From contig NZ_LS999521.1 of NCBI RefSeq assembly GCF_900520355.1, forward strand, positions 1,798,001 through 1,862,000: 64,000 bases of DNA, read 5' to 3'. Source of the DNA: Acinetobacter calcoaceticus (lineage in GTDB: Bacteria; Pseudomonadota; Gammaproteobacteria; Pseudomonadales; Moraxellaceae). The notes under the pieces were generated by a model, which searched no databases, was not told the origin of the DNA, and saw only the letters and a list, made by a program, of their open reading frames with translations. Made by a program: the position numbers and the translations under genes. Positions 53,617 through 62,534 of this stretch are shown in pieces; the first letter of the stretch is position 1, and the number at the start of each line of letters is the position of its first letter.

Positions 53617-54792
53617 TTATAATAATTCTCGTTGTTTCAAATTACGCATTAATGCATTTATTCCAAAATTCCACGGCGTTGCTTTGTCGCTTGTCATGAC
53701 GGTGTTATATAAAGTGCCTAATTTAGGTGAATGAATACGAACGACATCGCCGACCTTATGTGTAAAGCCTGCGCCAGCTTGTTCTCGATCTTGAGTAGGT
53801 GCAAATAGAGTTCCCAAGAACAACACAAAACCGTCTGGATATTGATGATTTTCATTGAGTGTTTGCTGGATTAAATCTTCTGGGTCACGGCTAATTTGTG
53901 ACATAGAACTGATGCCATTGAGCACAAAGTTATCCGTACCTTGAATTTGCAGTTCAACATCACAAGCACGAATATCATTTAAAGAAAATGTCTGATCAAA
54001 AAGACGAATAAAAGGGCCAATTGCACACGAAGCATTATTATCTTTTGCTTTACTTAAGAGCAAAGCACTACGACCTTCAAAGTCCCGTAAATTAACATCG
54101 TTGCCTAAGGTTGCGCCTAAAATTTTACCGTTGCTATTTGCAACTAATACCACTTCTGGTTCTGGATTATTCCACTCAGACTTAGGGTGAATACCAATAT
54201 TTTGACCCGTTCCCACGGCTGCTAAAACAGGTGCTTTGGTAAAAATTTCTGCATCTATTCCAATACCCACTTCAAGATATTGAGACCACATGTTTTGTTC
54301 AATTAAATATTCTTTCAGTTGTAGTGCTTTTTCTGAACCGGGTTCGATTGTTTTTAAATTATCACCAATCACATTTTGTACAACTTCACGGATGGATTGA
54401 GCTTTTTGTGCATCGCCACCAGCTTGTTCTTCAATCACTCGCTCTAACATGCTTGCGGCAAAGGTTACACCAGCCGCTTTAATCACTTGTAAATCAATAG
54501 GAGCTAAAAAATATGCTTTATTTGTATCTGGCTCAGCGATTGTATTTGCAAATAACTCATCAATTGACCCGATTAATTTCCCTTCAATTTCAGATAAAGC
54601 TTTTAAAGGATCTGGACTTTCAAGCAAATGAGAAATCGTGTGAAACTTCTCTGAAATATCAAAAACCTGATTACCTTTTAAAATGATAGGTGAAGGGCCG
54701 GCAATTTGATTTGGGATCCACGCACGACCAATTAAACATCCTTGGGTAGCATCGTCTGGTAATGAGTTCTGGGAATTTAAGGTAAAGTTCAT
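53617..54792 (-). CDS. xylX: 2-keto-3-deoxy-D-xylonate dehydratase XylX (FAH family)
   Basis: A 391-residue fumarylacetoacetate-hydrolase-family protein. PIDLQVIKAAGVTFAASMLERVIEEQAGGD, QYLEVGIGIDAEIFTKAP, EWNNPEPEVVLV (metal-binding acidic residues) and KAKDNNASCAIGPFIRLFD closely match Caulobacter XylX. It converts 2-keto-3-deoxyxylonate to 2-oxoglutarate semialdehyde. It is the promoter-proximal gene of the xylX-xylD-dehydrogenase operon and is divergent from a LysR gene. Confidence 0.88.
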   Translation of the reverse strand: MNFTLNSQNSLPDDATQGCLIGRAWIPNQIAGPSPIILKGNQVFDISEKFHTISHLLESPDPLKALSEIEGKLIGSIDELFANTIAEPDTNKAYFLAPIDLQVIKAAGVTFAASMLERVIEEQAGGDAQKAQSIREVVQNVIGDNLKTIEPGSEKALQLKEYLIEQNMWSQYLEVGIGIDAEIFTKAPVLAAVGTGQNIGIHPKSEWNNPEPEVVLVANSNGKILGATLGNDVNLRDFEGRSALLLSKAKDNNASCAIGPFIRLFDQTFSLNDIRACDVELQIQGTDNFVLNGISSMSQISRDPEDLIQQTLNENHQYPDGFVLFLGTLFAPTQDREQAGAGFTHKVGDVVRIHSPKLGTLYNTVMTSDKATPWNFGINALMRNLKQRELL

Positions 54793-54870
54793 TTAAAGCA
54801 TCCTTCTTTTATTTGAAATCATGATATGTTTCTTATTTAATAAACACCAATCGTAATAATTTAATTATTA

Positions 54871-54885
54871 ATAACGAAAAGTTAT
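54871..54885. promoter_or_regulatory. LysR-type box between xylX and the LysR gene
   Basis: ATAAC-GAAAA-GTTAT is a dyad with the T-N11-A core of LysR sites, 18 bp before the LysR start codon. A neighbouring palindrome AATAAT-TTA-ATTATT (54855-54869) may form part of the same site. Confidence 0.55.
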
Positions 54886-54903
54886 CGAAAAGGAATTTTA
54901 TAA

Positions 54904-55839
54904 ATGGCGGATTTGACTTACGCAAGCTTAAATAATTGGTTGAAATTCAAACATTTGGTTCTGCTTGAAACTTTAGCTCGAACCAATAATATGCATTTGG
55001 CTGCCGAGCAGATGAACTTAAGTCAACCTGCGGTCAGTAAAATGCTAAAAGAAATTGAAGGGTTGCTTGGTTTTCCTGTTTTTGAACGATTGCCCCGAAA
55101 TATGCCAGTCACTGCTTTGGGTGAACATGTGATTCGCTATGCGCAGCGTGTTTTAAACGATGCAAAGCATTTCGTCGAAGACATTGAAATTTTACGATTG
55201 GGTGGACACGGTTTTTTAAAAGTTGGTGGTATCTTTGCGGCAACCGCTGTGGTGATTCCAAACTCAATTATTGAAATCAAGAAAAAATGGCCACTACTTT
55301 CTATCGATGTGGTTGAACAAACCAGTGACCATTTAATGGAAATGTTAAGCGAACATACTTTAGATTTAGCGATAGGCCGTTTTACCGATGTGACTCAAAG
55401 TCAGTTTTTCGATTTTCAACCTTTAGGCCCAGAGCCGTTTTGTATTGTTGTGAATAGTGAGCATCCATGTGCTCAAAAAAAATTCTGCACTTTAGAGGAG
55501 TTACTCAACTGGCCGTGGGTGCTTTATCCTAAAGGCACCCCAATTCGAGAGCGTATGGAAGGTGCATTTGCCCGAGCAAAAGTCAAAATACCTTTAAATA
55601 CGGTGAATACCATGTCTATGCAGACCTTTTTACAGATATTAAAAGGCGCGCCAATGGTTGGAATGTTGCCAGAAGCGATGGTGATTGATCAGGTAAAAGA
55701 AGGGCAACTACAGATTTTAGAAACGGATTTGATTTTAGATGCACAAGATTATGGAATTTTGACACGTAAAGGTGAGCCTGTTTCTGACATTGCATCGGCA
55801 TTTATCAACATTTTATTAAAAAACGCAAAACGTAAATAA
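54904..55839 (+). CDS. LysR family regulator, probable regulator of the xylonate genes
   Basis: A 311-residue LysR-type regulator with an N-terminal HTH (LKFKHLVLLETLARTNNMHLAAEQMNLSQPAVSKMLKEIEGLLG, residues 13-56) and an effector-binding domain. It is divergent from xylX and upstream of a separate sugar-acid operon on its own strand. AAAAGGAATTTTATAA precedes the ATG. The effector is unknown; a sugar acid is likely. Confidence 0.85.
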   Translation: MADLTYASLNNWLKFKHLVLLETLARTNNMHLAAEQMNLSQPAVSKMLKEIEGLLGFPVFERLPRNMPVTALGEHVIRYAQRVLNDAKHFVEDIEILRLGGHGFLKVGGIFAATAVVIPNSIIEIKKKWPLLSIDVVEQTSDHLMEMLSEHTLDLAIGRFTDVTQSQFFDFQPLGPEPFCIVVNSEHPCAQKKFCTLEELLNWPWVLYPKGTPIRERMEGAFARAKVKIPLNTVNTMSMQTFLQILKGAPMVGMLPEAMVIDQVKEGQLQILETDLILDAQDYGILTRKGEPVSDIASAFINILLKNAKRK

Positions 55840-55844
55840 AAAGA

Positions 55845-55882
55845 TAGGCCTCAAATCAGTAAAGAATTTGGGGCTTTTTTTA
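55845..55882 (+). terminator. Terminator after the LysR gene
   Basis: AGGCCTCAAAT pairs with ATTTGGGGCTT (one mismatch and a wobble), followed by seven T residues. It begins about 6 bases after the stop codon. Confidence 0.8.
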
Positions 55883-55934
55883 TTAAAAAATAAGAAAAAT
55901 AACTGGCTATTGTTGAATTATATAAACATAAAAC

Positions 55935-55953
55935 TGATATTAAAAAGTTATCA
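55935..55953. promoter_or_regulatory. Possible LysR-type box upstream of the denD-like gene
   Basis: TGATA-N9-TATCA lies about 107 bp upstream of the denD-like start and shares AAAAGTTATC with the box at 54871-54885. It may tie this operon to the same LysR protein. Confidence 0.4.
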
Positions 55954-56059
55954 ATATTTAGAAATTATTCATTGGAAATTATTGCTTGGACTCCTTATCG
56001 TTTAATTCACGATGATTAAAAAATTTTTAAGTGAATAAAAATTAGGAAAGGATCCCTGT

Positions 56060-57031
56060 ATGAATGTACTAATCACTGGCGGAACTGGTTTTATTGGAAA
56101 ACAAATTGCGAAAGAGATTCTAAAAACCGGTAGCCTTACTTTAGATGGTGCTCAACCTAAAGCCATCAATAAAGTTATTCTTTTTGATGCATTTGCTGGT
56201 GAAGATTTACCGCAAGACCCGAAAATTGAAGTTATTGTTGGTGATATTACCGATAAAACCACTGTGGCAAATATTACAGACAATATTGATGTGGTATGGC
56301 ACTTGGCCGCCGTAGTCAGTTCAGCAGCGGAGGCTGATTTTGATTTAGGAATGGACGTTAACCTTTATGGCCTATTAAATTTATTAGAAGAATTAAGAAA
56401 AAAACAGACACGGCCACGAGTCATTTTTGCCAGTGGTTGCGCTGTATTTGGCGGTCAATTGCCAGAGGTGGTAACAGACGAGACAGTAGTTACCCCAAAG
56501 TCTTCTTACGGCATGCAAAAAGCGGTAGGCGAATTACTGGTGTCTGATTATTCAAGAAAAGGCTTTATTGATGGCCGTATTTTGAGACTACCGACCATTG
56601 TGGTTCGTCCCGGTAAACCAAATAAAGCAGCTTCTACCTTTTTTAGTTCAATCATTCGTGAACCGTTAAAAGGCGAAACGGCAGTTTGCCCCGTACCATC
56701 AGATACCCCAGTTTTTGTTACTTCACCACGGCGCTGTGTTGAATCGATGATTAAGGCTGCCACCATTTCAACAGATGTACTTCAAGATAATCGAATTATT
56801 CCCTTACCGGGATTAACAGTCACGGTTAAAGAAATGCTTGAGGCGCTTGAAAAAGTTGCAGGCAAACAAGCAACCGATTTGGTGCAATGGCAAGAAGACC
56901 AAACCATTCAACGTATTGTTAAAAGTTGGCCTGTTCAGGTGAAGGCTGAATATGCCGAATCTTTAGGTTTCCGAGCAGATGAAAATTTTGAAAGCGTCAT
57001 TCAGGCACATATAGAAGATACCCAAAATTAA
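56060..57031 (+). CDS. denD: D-erythronate dehydrogenase-like NAD-dependent epimerase/dehydratase (DenD family)
   Basis: A 323-residue extended SDR. MNVLITGGTGFIGKQIAKEIL binds NAD, VVWHLAAVVSSAAEADFDLGMDVNLYG and SYGMQKAVGELL carry the catalytic Tyr and Lys, and RLPTIVVRPGKPNKAAS is typical of the DenD group. The family oxidises D-erythronate or similar four-carbon acids at C2. The partner kinase and decarboxylase genes (OtnK/OtnC types) are not in this window, so the substrate here may differ. AGGAAAGGATCC precedes the ATG. Confidence 0.78.
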   Translation: MNVLITGGTGFIGKQIAKEILKTGSLTLDGAQPKAINKVILFDAFAGEDLPQDPKIEVIVGDITDKTTVANITDNIDVVWHLAAVVSSAAEADFDLGMDVNLYGLLNLLEELRKKQTRPRVIFASGCAVFGGQLPEVVTDETVVTPKSSYGMQKAVGELLVSDYSRKGFIDGRILRLPTIVVRPGKPNKAASTFFSSIIREPLKGETAVCPVPSDTPVFVTSPRRCVESMIKAATISTDVLQDNRIIPLPGLTVTVKEMLEALEKVAGKQATDLVQWQEDQTIQRIVKSWPVQVKAEYAESLGFRADENFESVIQAHIEDTQN

Positions 57032-57064
57032 TGGCAGTGATCGCCAGTTGATGTGAGAGTTATT

Positions 57065-58441
57065 ATGGAAGATATCAAAAATGTAACTGCTCTCGAAGAG
57101 CAGACGATTAAGCGTGTTTCGAGTCGAATTATCCCGTTCCTCATTATTTTATTCATTATGGCATTTCTCGACAGAACCAATATTGGTTTTGCTGCGCTAC
57201 ACATGAATGATGCACTTGGTATTACTCAAACCATTTTTGGTTTAGGTGCGGGCGTATTTTTTCTTGGTTATTTTATTGCAGAAGTACCAAGTAATGTTTT
57301 ACTTCATCGGTTTGGAGCAAGAATCTGGATTGCCCGAATCATGATTACTTGGGGAATCATTGCTGGACTTATGGGTTTTATCCATAGCGGTACTCAGTTT
57401 ATTGTTTTACGGTTTTTACTCGGAATTGCCGAAGCGGGTTTCTTTCCGGGTGTTATCTTTTATTTAACTTTGTGGTTTCCTGCAAAATATCGTGCCCGCG
57501 TTTTCGCAACCTTCTATCTTGGATTGCCAATTGCTCAAATTATTGGGGCACCAATTTCGGTAGGCCTTATGCAATGGGGTAATACCATTGGCTATGAAGG
57601 CTGGCGCTTAATGTATATTTTGGAAGGTATTCCTTCAATTATTTTAGGATTAATCTGTCTAAAATATTTAACCAATAATCCTAAAGAAGCCGAGTGGTTA
57701 ACAGCAGAGCAGCGTCAATGGTTAATGACCACGTTAGAGCGTGAAGAACGAGAGAAAGAGCAATCTACAGAAGTGGCTTTAACCAAAGGTGAAATGATTA
57801 AGCAAGTGTTTAAAAACCCATTGGTCTGGATTATGGCAGTTGTTTATTTTGGAATTACTTCTGGTTCAAATGCGATGTTTTTCTTTTTACCGAGTGTATT
57901 AGAGTCATTCCGCAATACCTTTGGTATGGAAATCAGCCTCATTCAAAATGGTTTACTCACCGCAATTCCATACGCTTTCGCGGCAGTCGGCATGGTTTTA
58001 TGGAGCCGCCGTTCTGACCGTAAACAAGAACGTTATAAACATGGAGCTTGTGCTGCACTCATGGCTGCTTCCGCAATCGCTATTGCCTTAATTGTGAATC
58101 AGCCTTGGGCAATTATTGTAGGTTTTATTCTTCTTGCGATTGGTGTGTTTAGTGCAATTAATATTTTTTGGACCATTCCTGGGCAAACTTTAACAGGTGT
58201 AGGTGCCGCAGCCGGAATTGGGTTAATTAACTCGGTCGGCAACTTAAGTGGTTTTACTGGTCCGTATTTAACAGGTTATTTATATACAACCACTGGAACT
58301 TACACAGTGGCCTTTCTTGTGATTGCTGGATTTGTTGCAATGGGTGGTTTAGGGTTGTTGTTATTGGCTAAGTTAAAATCGAATAGCTTAAAAGCAGAAC
58401 AACAACAATTCAAAGTTCGAACTGCGACGGAGATGAAATAA
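57065..58441 (+). CDS. MFS transporter, sugar acid:proton symporter-like
   Basis: A 458-residue carrier of the anion:cation symporter family. MAFLDRTNIGFAALHMND in helix 1, EVPSNVLLHRFGARIWIARIMITWG, LLGIAEAGFFPGVIFYLTLWFPAKYRAR and NSVGNLSGFTGPYLTG are family signatures, much as in the arabonate-locus carrier. I chose ATG at 57065 rather than the GTG at 57053. It starts 33 bp after the denD-like gene and overlaps the next gene by one base (TAATG), so the three genes are co-transcribed. Confidence 0.85.
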   Translation: MEDIKNVTALEEQTIKRVSSRIIPFLIILFIMAFLDRTNIGFAALHMNDALGITQTIFGLGAGVFFLGYFIAEVPSNVLLHRFGARIWIARIMITWGIIAGLMGFIHSGTQFIVLRFLLGIAEAGFFPGVIFYLTLWFPAKYRARVFATFYLGLPIAQIIGAPISVGLMQWGNTIGYEGWRLMYILEGIPSIILGLICLKYLTNNPKEAEWLTAEQRQWLMTTLEREEREKEQSTEVALTKGEMIKQVFKNPLVWIMAVVYFGITSGSNAMFFFLPSVLESFRNTFGMEISLIQNGLLTAIPYAFAAVGMVLWSRRSDRKQERYKHGACAALMAASAIAIALIVNQPWAIIVGFILLAIGVFSAINIFWTIPGQTLTGVGAAAGIGLINSVGNLSGFTGPYLTGYLYTTTGTYTVAFLVIAGFVAMGGLGLLLLAKLKSNSLKAEQQQFKVRTATEMK

Positions 58442-59319
58442 TGGCGACCATCGGATTTGTTGGTACAGGCATTATGGGTTTGCCAATGGCCATGAACTTA
58501 TTAAAAGTAGGGCATCAAGTTAAGGTCTGGAACAGAACTCCATCTAAAGCAGATATTTTAAAAGACGCTGGTGCAGAAGTTTGCAGTGAACTTGAACAAG
58601 TCGGACAAGATGTAGAGTTTTTAATTTGTATGCTCAGCGATGGAAAAACTTGTGATGAAATTCTGTTTAAAGAACACGGTGCCATCTCGCAGTTAAAGCC
58701 TGAAAGCACGGTCATTGTGATGAGTTCGATACCGGTAGAAATTGCAAAAAAACAAAGTGAAAAGTGTAAAGAAAGAGGTCTTAGATACTTAGATGCTCCT
58801 GTTTCTGGCGGAGAAAAAGGTGCTCAAAATGCAAGCTTAGCCATTATGGTTGGCGGTGAAGCTAAAACATTTTCACAAGCTGAAACTATTTTAAGTGCAA
58901 TGGGACGACCAATTTTAGTGGGTGGGGCTGGCTGTGGTGAGCTTGCAAAACTCGTCAATCAAATGATTGTGGCAACCACCATTGCAACCGTAAGCGAAGG
59001 ATTATTGCTTGCCAGTAAAGCTGGAGCTGACCCCGTAAAACTTAAACAGGCATTAACAGGCGGTTTTGCAGACTCTCCGATTTTGCAGCAGCACGGTGAA
59101 CGGATATTAACGCGCAATTTTAAACCCGGAGGTACTGCTCGCACCCAATATAAAGATATTGATACCGCCATTAGCTACGCCAAATCACTTGAGTTGAATT
59201 TACCGATTGCTGAATTGGTCAATCAACTCTTTCAGAATATGGTTGGGGCGGGAGACGGTGAGCTTGATCATTCTGGTCTAATTCGTGAGTTAGAGCGAAT
59301 GAACCATTTAGCTCTATAA
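58441..59319 (+). CDS. NAD(P)-dependent beta-hydroxyacid dehydrogenase (GarR/LtnD-like)
   Basis: A 292-residue 3-hydroxyisobutyrate-dehydrogenase-family enzyme. IGFVGTGIMGLPMAMNLLKVGH binds the cofactor, DAPVSGGEKGAQNASLAIMVGG is the substrate-binding signature, and the catalytic Lys lies in GELAKLVNQM. Candidates are tartronate semialdehyde reductase or L-threonate dehydrogenase. Its start codon shares a base with the stop of the MFS gene. Together with the DenD-like protein it suggests catabolism of a four-carbon sugar acid. Confidence 0.83.
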   Translation: MATIGFVGTGIMGLPMAMNLLKVGHQVKVWNRTPSKADILKDAGAEVCSELEQVGQDVEFLICMLSDGKTCDEILFKEHGAISQLKPESTVIVMSSIPVEIAKKQSEKCKERGLRYLDAPVSGGEKGAQNASLAIMVGGEAKTFSQAETILSAMGRPILVGGAGCGELAKLVNQMIVATTIATVSEGLLLASKAGADPVKLKQALTGGFADSPILQQHGERILTRNFKPGGTARTQYKDIDTAISYAKSLELNLPIAELVNQLFQNMVGAGDGELDHSGLIRELERMNHLAL

Positions 59320-59332
59320 CCTTTTATAAATT

Positions 59333-59387
59333 CACTACGAATGGTTGAATAATCAAAATGTTTAATTAACCATTTGTAGTGTTTTTA
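59333..59387 (+). terminator. Terminator after the sugar-acid operon
   Basis: CACTACGAATGGTT (59333-59346) pairs with AACCATTTGTAGTG (59368-59381) with a single wobble, followed by five T residues. The loop is 21 bases. Confidence 0.8.
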
Positions 59388-59404
59388 TCTTCACATCATC
59401 ATGC

Positions 59405-60406
59405 TCAAAGTTCAGCTATTTTTAAAACAACTTTTCCTTTTGAACGGCCAGTATTTACATATTGGAATGCTTCCTTGATTTGAGCAAAGTCATATGTTTG
59501 GTCAACTATGGGTTTAATTTTTCCAGCTTCTACTAATTCAGTAATTTTTGAGAGCTGTTGACCATTCGGCTGCATAAATAAAAATGAATAGGTAATGCCA
59601 CGTTTCTTTGCTTTATGGCGAATTGACCAGCTTAAGAGCGGGATAACACATTTTAGAAATCGGTTTGGATTAACTGCTTCTGCAAAAGCTTGGTCGGGTG
59701 GACCTGAAATACTAATAATACGCCCACCACGTTTAACCACATTCAGCGATTTCTCTAAAGTTTTTCCACCTTGCGTATCTAAAACCACGTCATAGTCTTT
59801 AAGTTCTTGCTCAAAGTCTGCCGTTTTATAGTCAATAATAATGTCAGCGCCTAGTTCTCTAACCCAACGAGTGTTTTTACCACTTGTTGTTGTGGCAACA
59901 ATAGCTCCAAGGGACTTAGCAAGTTGAATCGCAATTGATCCCACACCGCCAGAACCTGCATGGATGAGCACTTTTTGTCCTGATTGAACTTTAGCAATTT
60001 CAACCAGTGCTTGCCATGCAGTCAATGCCACCAGAGGCAAAGAGGCCGCTAGTTCTATCGAAATATTTTTAGGTTTAAGGGCAAGTGAAGACTGCTGAAC
60101 CACTGTATATTCAGCAAAAGCGCCGTTTAGATCGATCTTGGCATAGACTTCATCACCAGCTTTAAACTGAGTAACGTTCGATCCAACCTCTATAACTGTG
60201 CCTGCAAAATCACTGCCTAATATGAAAGGAAATTTTACTGGGAGAATTGCTTTAAATTCACCCTCTAAAACTCTTATGTCGAGAGGGTTGATACTCGCTG
60301 CATGCACTTTAACAAGCACAGCATCTTTTGACAGAGAAGGTTTTGGCTGTTCACCGACTTGTACATCATCAATATGGCCGTAACGGTTAATGTAGGCTGC
60401 TTTCAT
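59405..60406 (-). CDS. NADP-dependent quinone oxidoreductase-like (MDR superfamily)
   Basis: A 333-residue medium-chain dehydrogenase/reductase. GSDFAGTVIEVGSNVTQFKAGDEV near residue 64-87 and the Rossmann GSGGVGSIAIQLAKSLGA (about 151-168) are present. There are no zinc-binding Cys, so it belongs to the zeta-crystallin-like quinone reductase group. AGAGGTTCC precedes the start. It follows an SDR gene by 55 bp on the same strand. Confidence 0.83.
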   Translation of the reverse strand: MKAAYINRYGHIDDVQVGEQPKPSLSKDAVLVKVHAASINPLDIRVLEGEFKAILPVKFPFILGSDFAGTVIEVGSNVTQFKAGDEVYAKIDLNGAFAEYTVVQQSSLALKPKNISIELAASLPLVALTAWQALVEIAKVQSGQKVLIHAGSGGVGSIAIQLAKSLGAIVATTTSGKNTRWVRELGADIIIDYKTADFEQELKDYDVVLDTQGGKTLEKSLNVVKRGGRIISISGPPDQAFAEAVNPNRFLKCVIPLLSWSIRHKAKKRGITYSFLFMQPNGQQLSKITELVEAGKIKPIVDQTYDFAQIKEAFQYVNTGRSKGKVVLKIAEL

Positions 60407-60461
60407 TTGGAACCTCTATTTTTTGAAATTTGTTTTCATGTTTTATACGTTTAAGTTTGCT

Positions 60462-61265
60462 CTAAACTTTCACGCTGCGTTGAATTAACTTGTCAAAAAT
60501 CTTTGCAGGCGCAAATCGTCTTAAAGCTTTTAGTTTTTGTGCAGTTTTGCCTGCTGTGTAACGTGGTACCACATGTTTACTTTGAATCACCTCTAAAATT
60601 GCATGGGCAACAACGCTTGGCTCATCTGACTTATTCATTGAATGAATCATTTGTTGATGGAGCTTTTTACGAGCTTCATCATAAAAAGAAACTTTATTGT
60701 CGGCTTCAAGTAAATTCATTCCTAAAGACGTATTGGTATACGCCGGTTCAATCAAAGAAACACGAATGTTTTGAGACCTTAATTCATGGTCTAAAGATTC
60801 AGAATAACCCTCAAGTGCATGTTTAGACGCAGAATAAAGTGCGCCAAATGGCATAGGCACAAGTCCAAGAATTGAACTGATATTTAAAATAAGTCCTGAT
60901 TTTTTCTGACGCATGTGTGGAATAACTGCGCGAGTCATTCGAACGGCACCAAAAAAGTTAGTATCAAAAATAGCCTGTGCTTGCTGCATTGAGCTTTCTT
61001 CAGCGCCAGCGGGTGATATTGCAAAACCAGCATTGTTAATTAAGACATCAATTCGACCTTCATTTGCAATTATTTTTTCAATGGCCTGCATTACCGACTC
61101 GTCTTGGTTCACATCTAACTCAATAAGATGAAATTTATAGTTTGATGAATTTTTTGTTTGTCGGCTTGTGCCATAAACAATAAATCCTACCTCATGTAAA
61201 AGGTCGGCGGCTGCTAAACCAATACCAGACGATGCACCTGTAATGAGAACCACTTTGCTGGTCAT
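60462..61265 (-). CDS. SDR family oxidoreductase
   Basis: A 267-residue classical SDR with TGASSGIG (residues 8-15), INNAGFAISPAG near residue 85 and YSASKHALEGYSESL near residue 150 carrying the catalytic Tyr and Lys. The C-terminal third is basic, as in retinol-dehydrogenase-like SDRs. It is promoter-proximal to the quinone reductase gene and divergent from the tandem hydrolases. The substrate is unknown. Confidence 0.85.
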   Translation of the reverse strand: MTSKVVLITGASSGIGLAAADLLHEVGFIVYGTSRQTKNSSNYKFHLIELDVNQDESVMQAIEKIIANEGRIDVLINNAGFAISPAGAEESSMQQAQAIFDTNFFGAVRMTRAVIPHMRQKKSGLILNISSILGLVPMPFGALYSASKHALEGYSESLDHELRSQNIRVSLIEPAYTNTSLGMNLLEADNKVSFYDEARKKLHQQMIHSMNKSDEPSVVAHAILEVIQSKHVVPRYTAGKTAQKLKALRRFAPAKIFDKLIQRSVKV

Positions 61266-61345
61266 ATCATGTTCCTTACTTAAACTTTGTCGCCTGAACG
61301 AGTGAATTCCGGCTTGATTTTTTCATCATAATCTAAAATTAAATT

Positions 61346-61415
61346 AGTTACTACTAAAAAGATAGTGACAAATAAATAATGTGGTCGTATAGTAAGTATT
61401 AAATGAGTAGTAACT
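61346..61415. promoter_or_regulatory. Inverted repeat pair in the SDR-hydrolase divergent region
   Basis: AGTTACTACT (61346-61355) and AGTAGTAACT (61406-61415) are perfect 10-bp inverted copies, 50 bases apart. The left copy is also inside the local dyad TTAGT-TACT-ACTAA. They are likely half-sites for a regulator of both divergent units; no regulator gene is adjacent within the window. Confidence 0.5.
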
Positions 61416-61496
61416 GTAAAGGGTGTCGCTAATCTCAATAGATTGCTCATCGAAACAGTTAAATCAGTTGAATGAATAGAATTAGGATCAAAACAA

Positions 61497-62510
61497 ATGA
61501 AATTTCTATTAAATACAATTGCTATGGGGTTAACGGCAGTATCTATTTTTAGTACTCCCTTAACTCAGGCAGAGACGGTGGCATCTATTTCTTTTAGTGA
61601 CCACGTAACTCAGGAGAAGAAAATGTCATCAAATACTGTTATCAATCAGCAATCAGGCCCAATCTCCCAGTTAGATACAAATTGGAAAAATGTGCCAACT
61701 CAATTTATTAGTGCAGGTGGCGTTAACTTCGCCTACCGAGAATATGGTCAACAAAACGGTGGAACGCCTGTCATTTTCTTAAATCATTTAGCGGCTGTTC
61801 TAGATAACTGGGACCCACGAATGATTGATGGAATTGCGGCTAAACATCATGTTGTCGTGTTTGATAATCGTGGTGTTGGCGCTTCTACAGGTAAGCCAGC
61901 CCAGTTGATTGAGCAGATGGCAGACGATGCGATTGCTTTTATTCAGGCAAAAGGATTTAAAAAAGTTGATTTATTTGGCTTCTCGATGGGCGGCATGATT
62001 TCACAAGAGATTGCTTTGAAGCAGCCGAATTTAGTTCGAAAAATGATTTTATCGGGAACTGGCCCTGCGGGCGGTACAGGAATTAGTACCGTAGGACGAA
62101 TTTCAAATTGGGATTTAGTCCGTGGAATGGTTACCCACCAAGACCCTAAGGTTTATCTTTTCTTCACACGTACAGAAAATGGTAAAGCTGCTGCAAAACA
62201 GTTTATTCAACGTATTAATGAACGTACCGAAAACCGCGATAAAGAAATCACTATTTCTGCCTATCGTGCCCAGCTTAAAGCACTCAAAAAATGGGGAAGT
62301 AAAAAACCTTCCGACCTTTCTGTGATTCAACAACCTGTGTTAGTTGCCAATGGTGATCATGACCGAATGGTGCCAACAGTAAATACTTATGATTTAGCAA
62401 AGCGCTTACCGAATAGCTCACTTGTTATCTATCCAGATGCTGGCCATGGTGGAATTTTCCAGTTCCATGATAATTTTGTAAAACAATCACTTACATTCTT
62501 AGATAAATAA
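61497..62510 (+). CDS. Alpha/beta hydrolase with signal peptide
   Basis: A 337-residue alpha/beta hydrolase. The first 26 residues form a signal peptide (TIAMGLTAVSIFSTPLTQA). The catalytic Ser is in LFGFSMGGMIS, Asp in NGDHDRMVP, His in DAGHGGIFQ. DNRGVGASTGKPA follows the oxyanion region. An in-frame ATG at 61623 with AGGAG just upstream would give a 295-residue form without a signal peptide. It is 24 bp before a paralogous hydrolase gene. Confidence 0.85.
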   Translation: MKFLLNTIAMGLTAVSIFSTPLTQAETVASISFSDHVTQEKKMSSNTVINQQSGPISQLDTNWKNVPTQFISAGGVNFAYREYGQQNGGTPVIFLNHLAAVLDNWDPRMIDGIAAKHHVVVFDNRGVGASTGKPAQLIEQMADDAIAFIQAKGFKKVDLFGFSMGGMISQEIALKQPNLVRKMILSGTGPAGGTGISTVGRISNWDLVRGMVTHQDPKVYLFFTRTENGKAAAKQFIQRINERTENRDKEITISAYRAQLKALKKWGSKKPSDLSVIQQPVLVANGDHDRMVPTVNTYDLAKRLPNSSLVIYPDAGHGGIFQFHDNFVKQSLTFLDK

Positions 62511-62534
62511 AAGCTTAAATTTAGGATAAAGACA

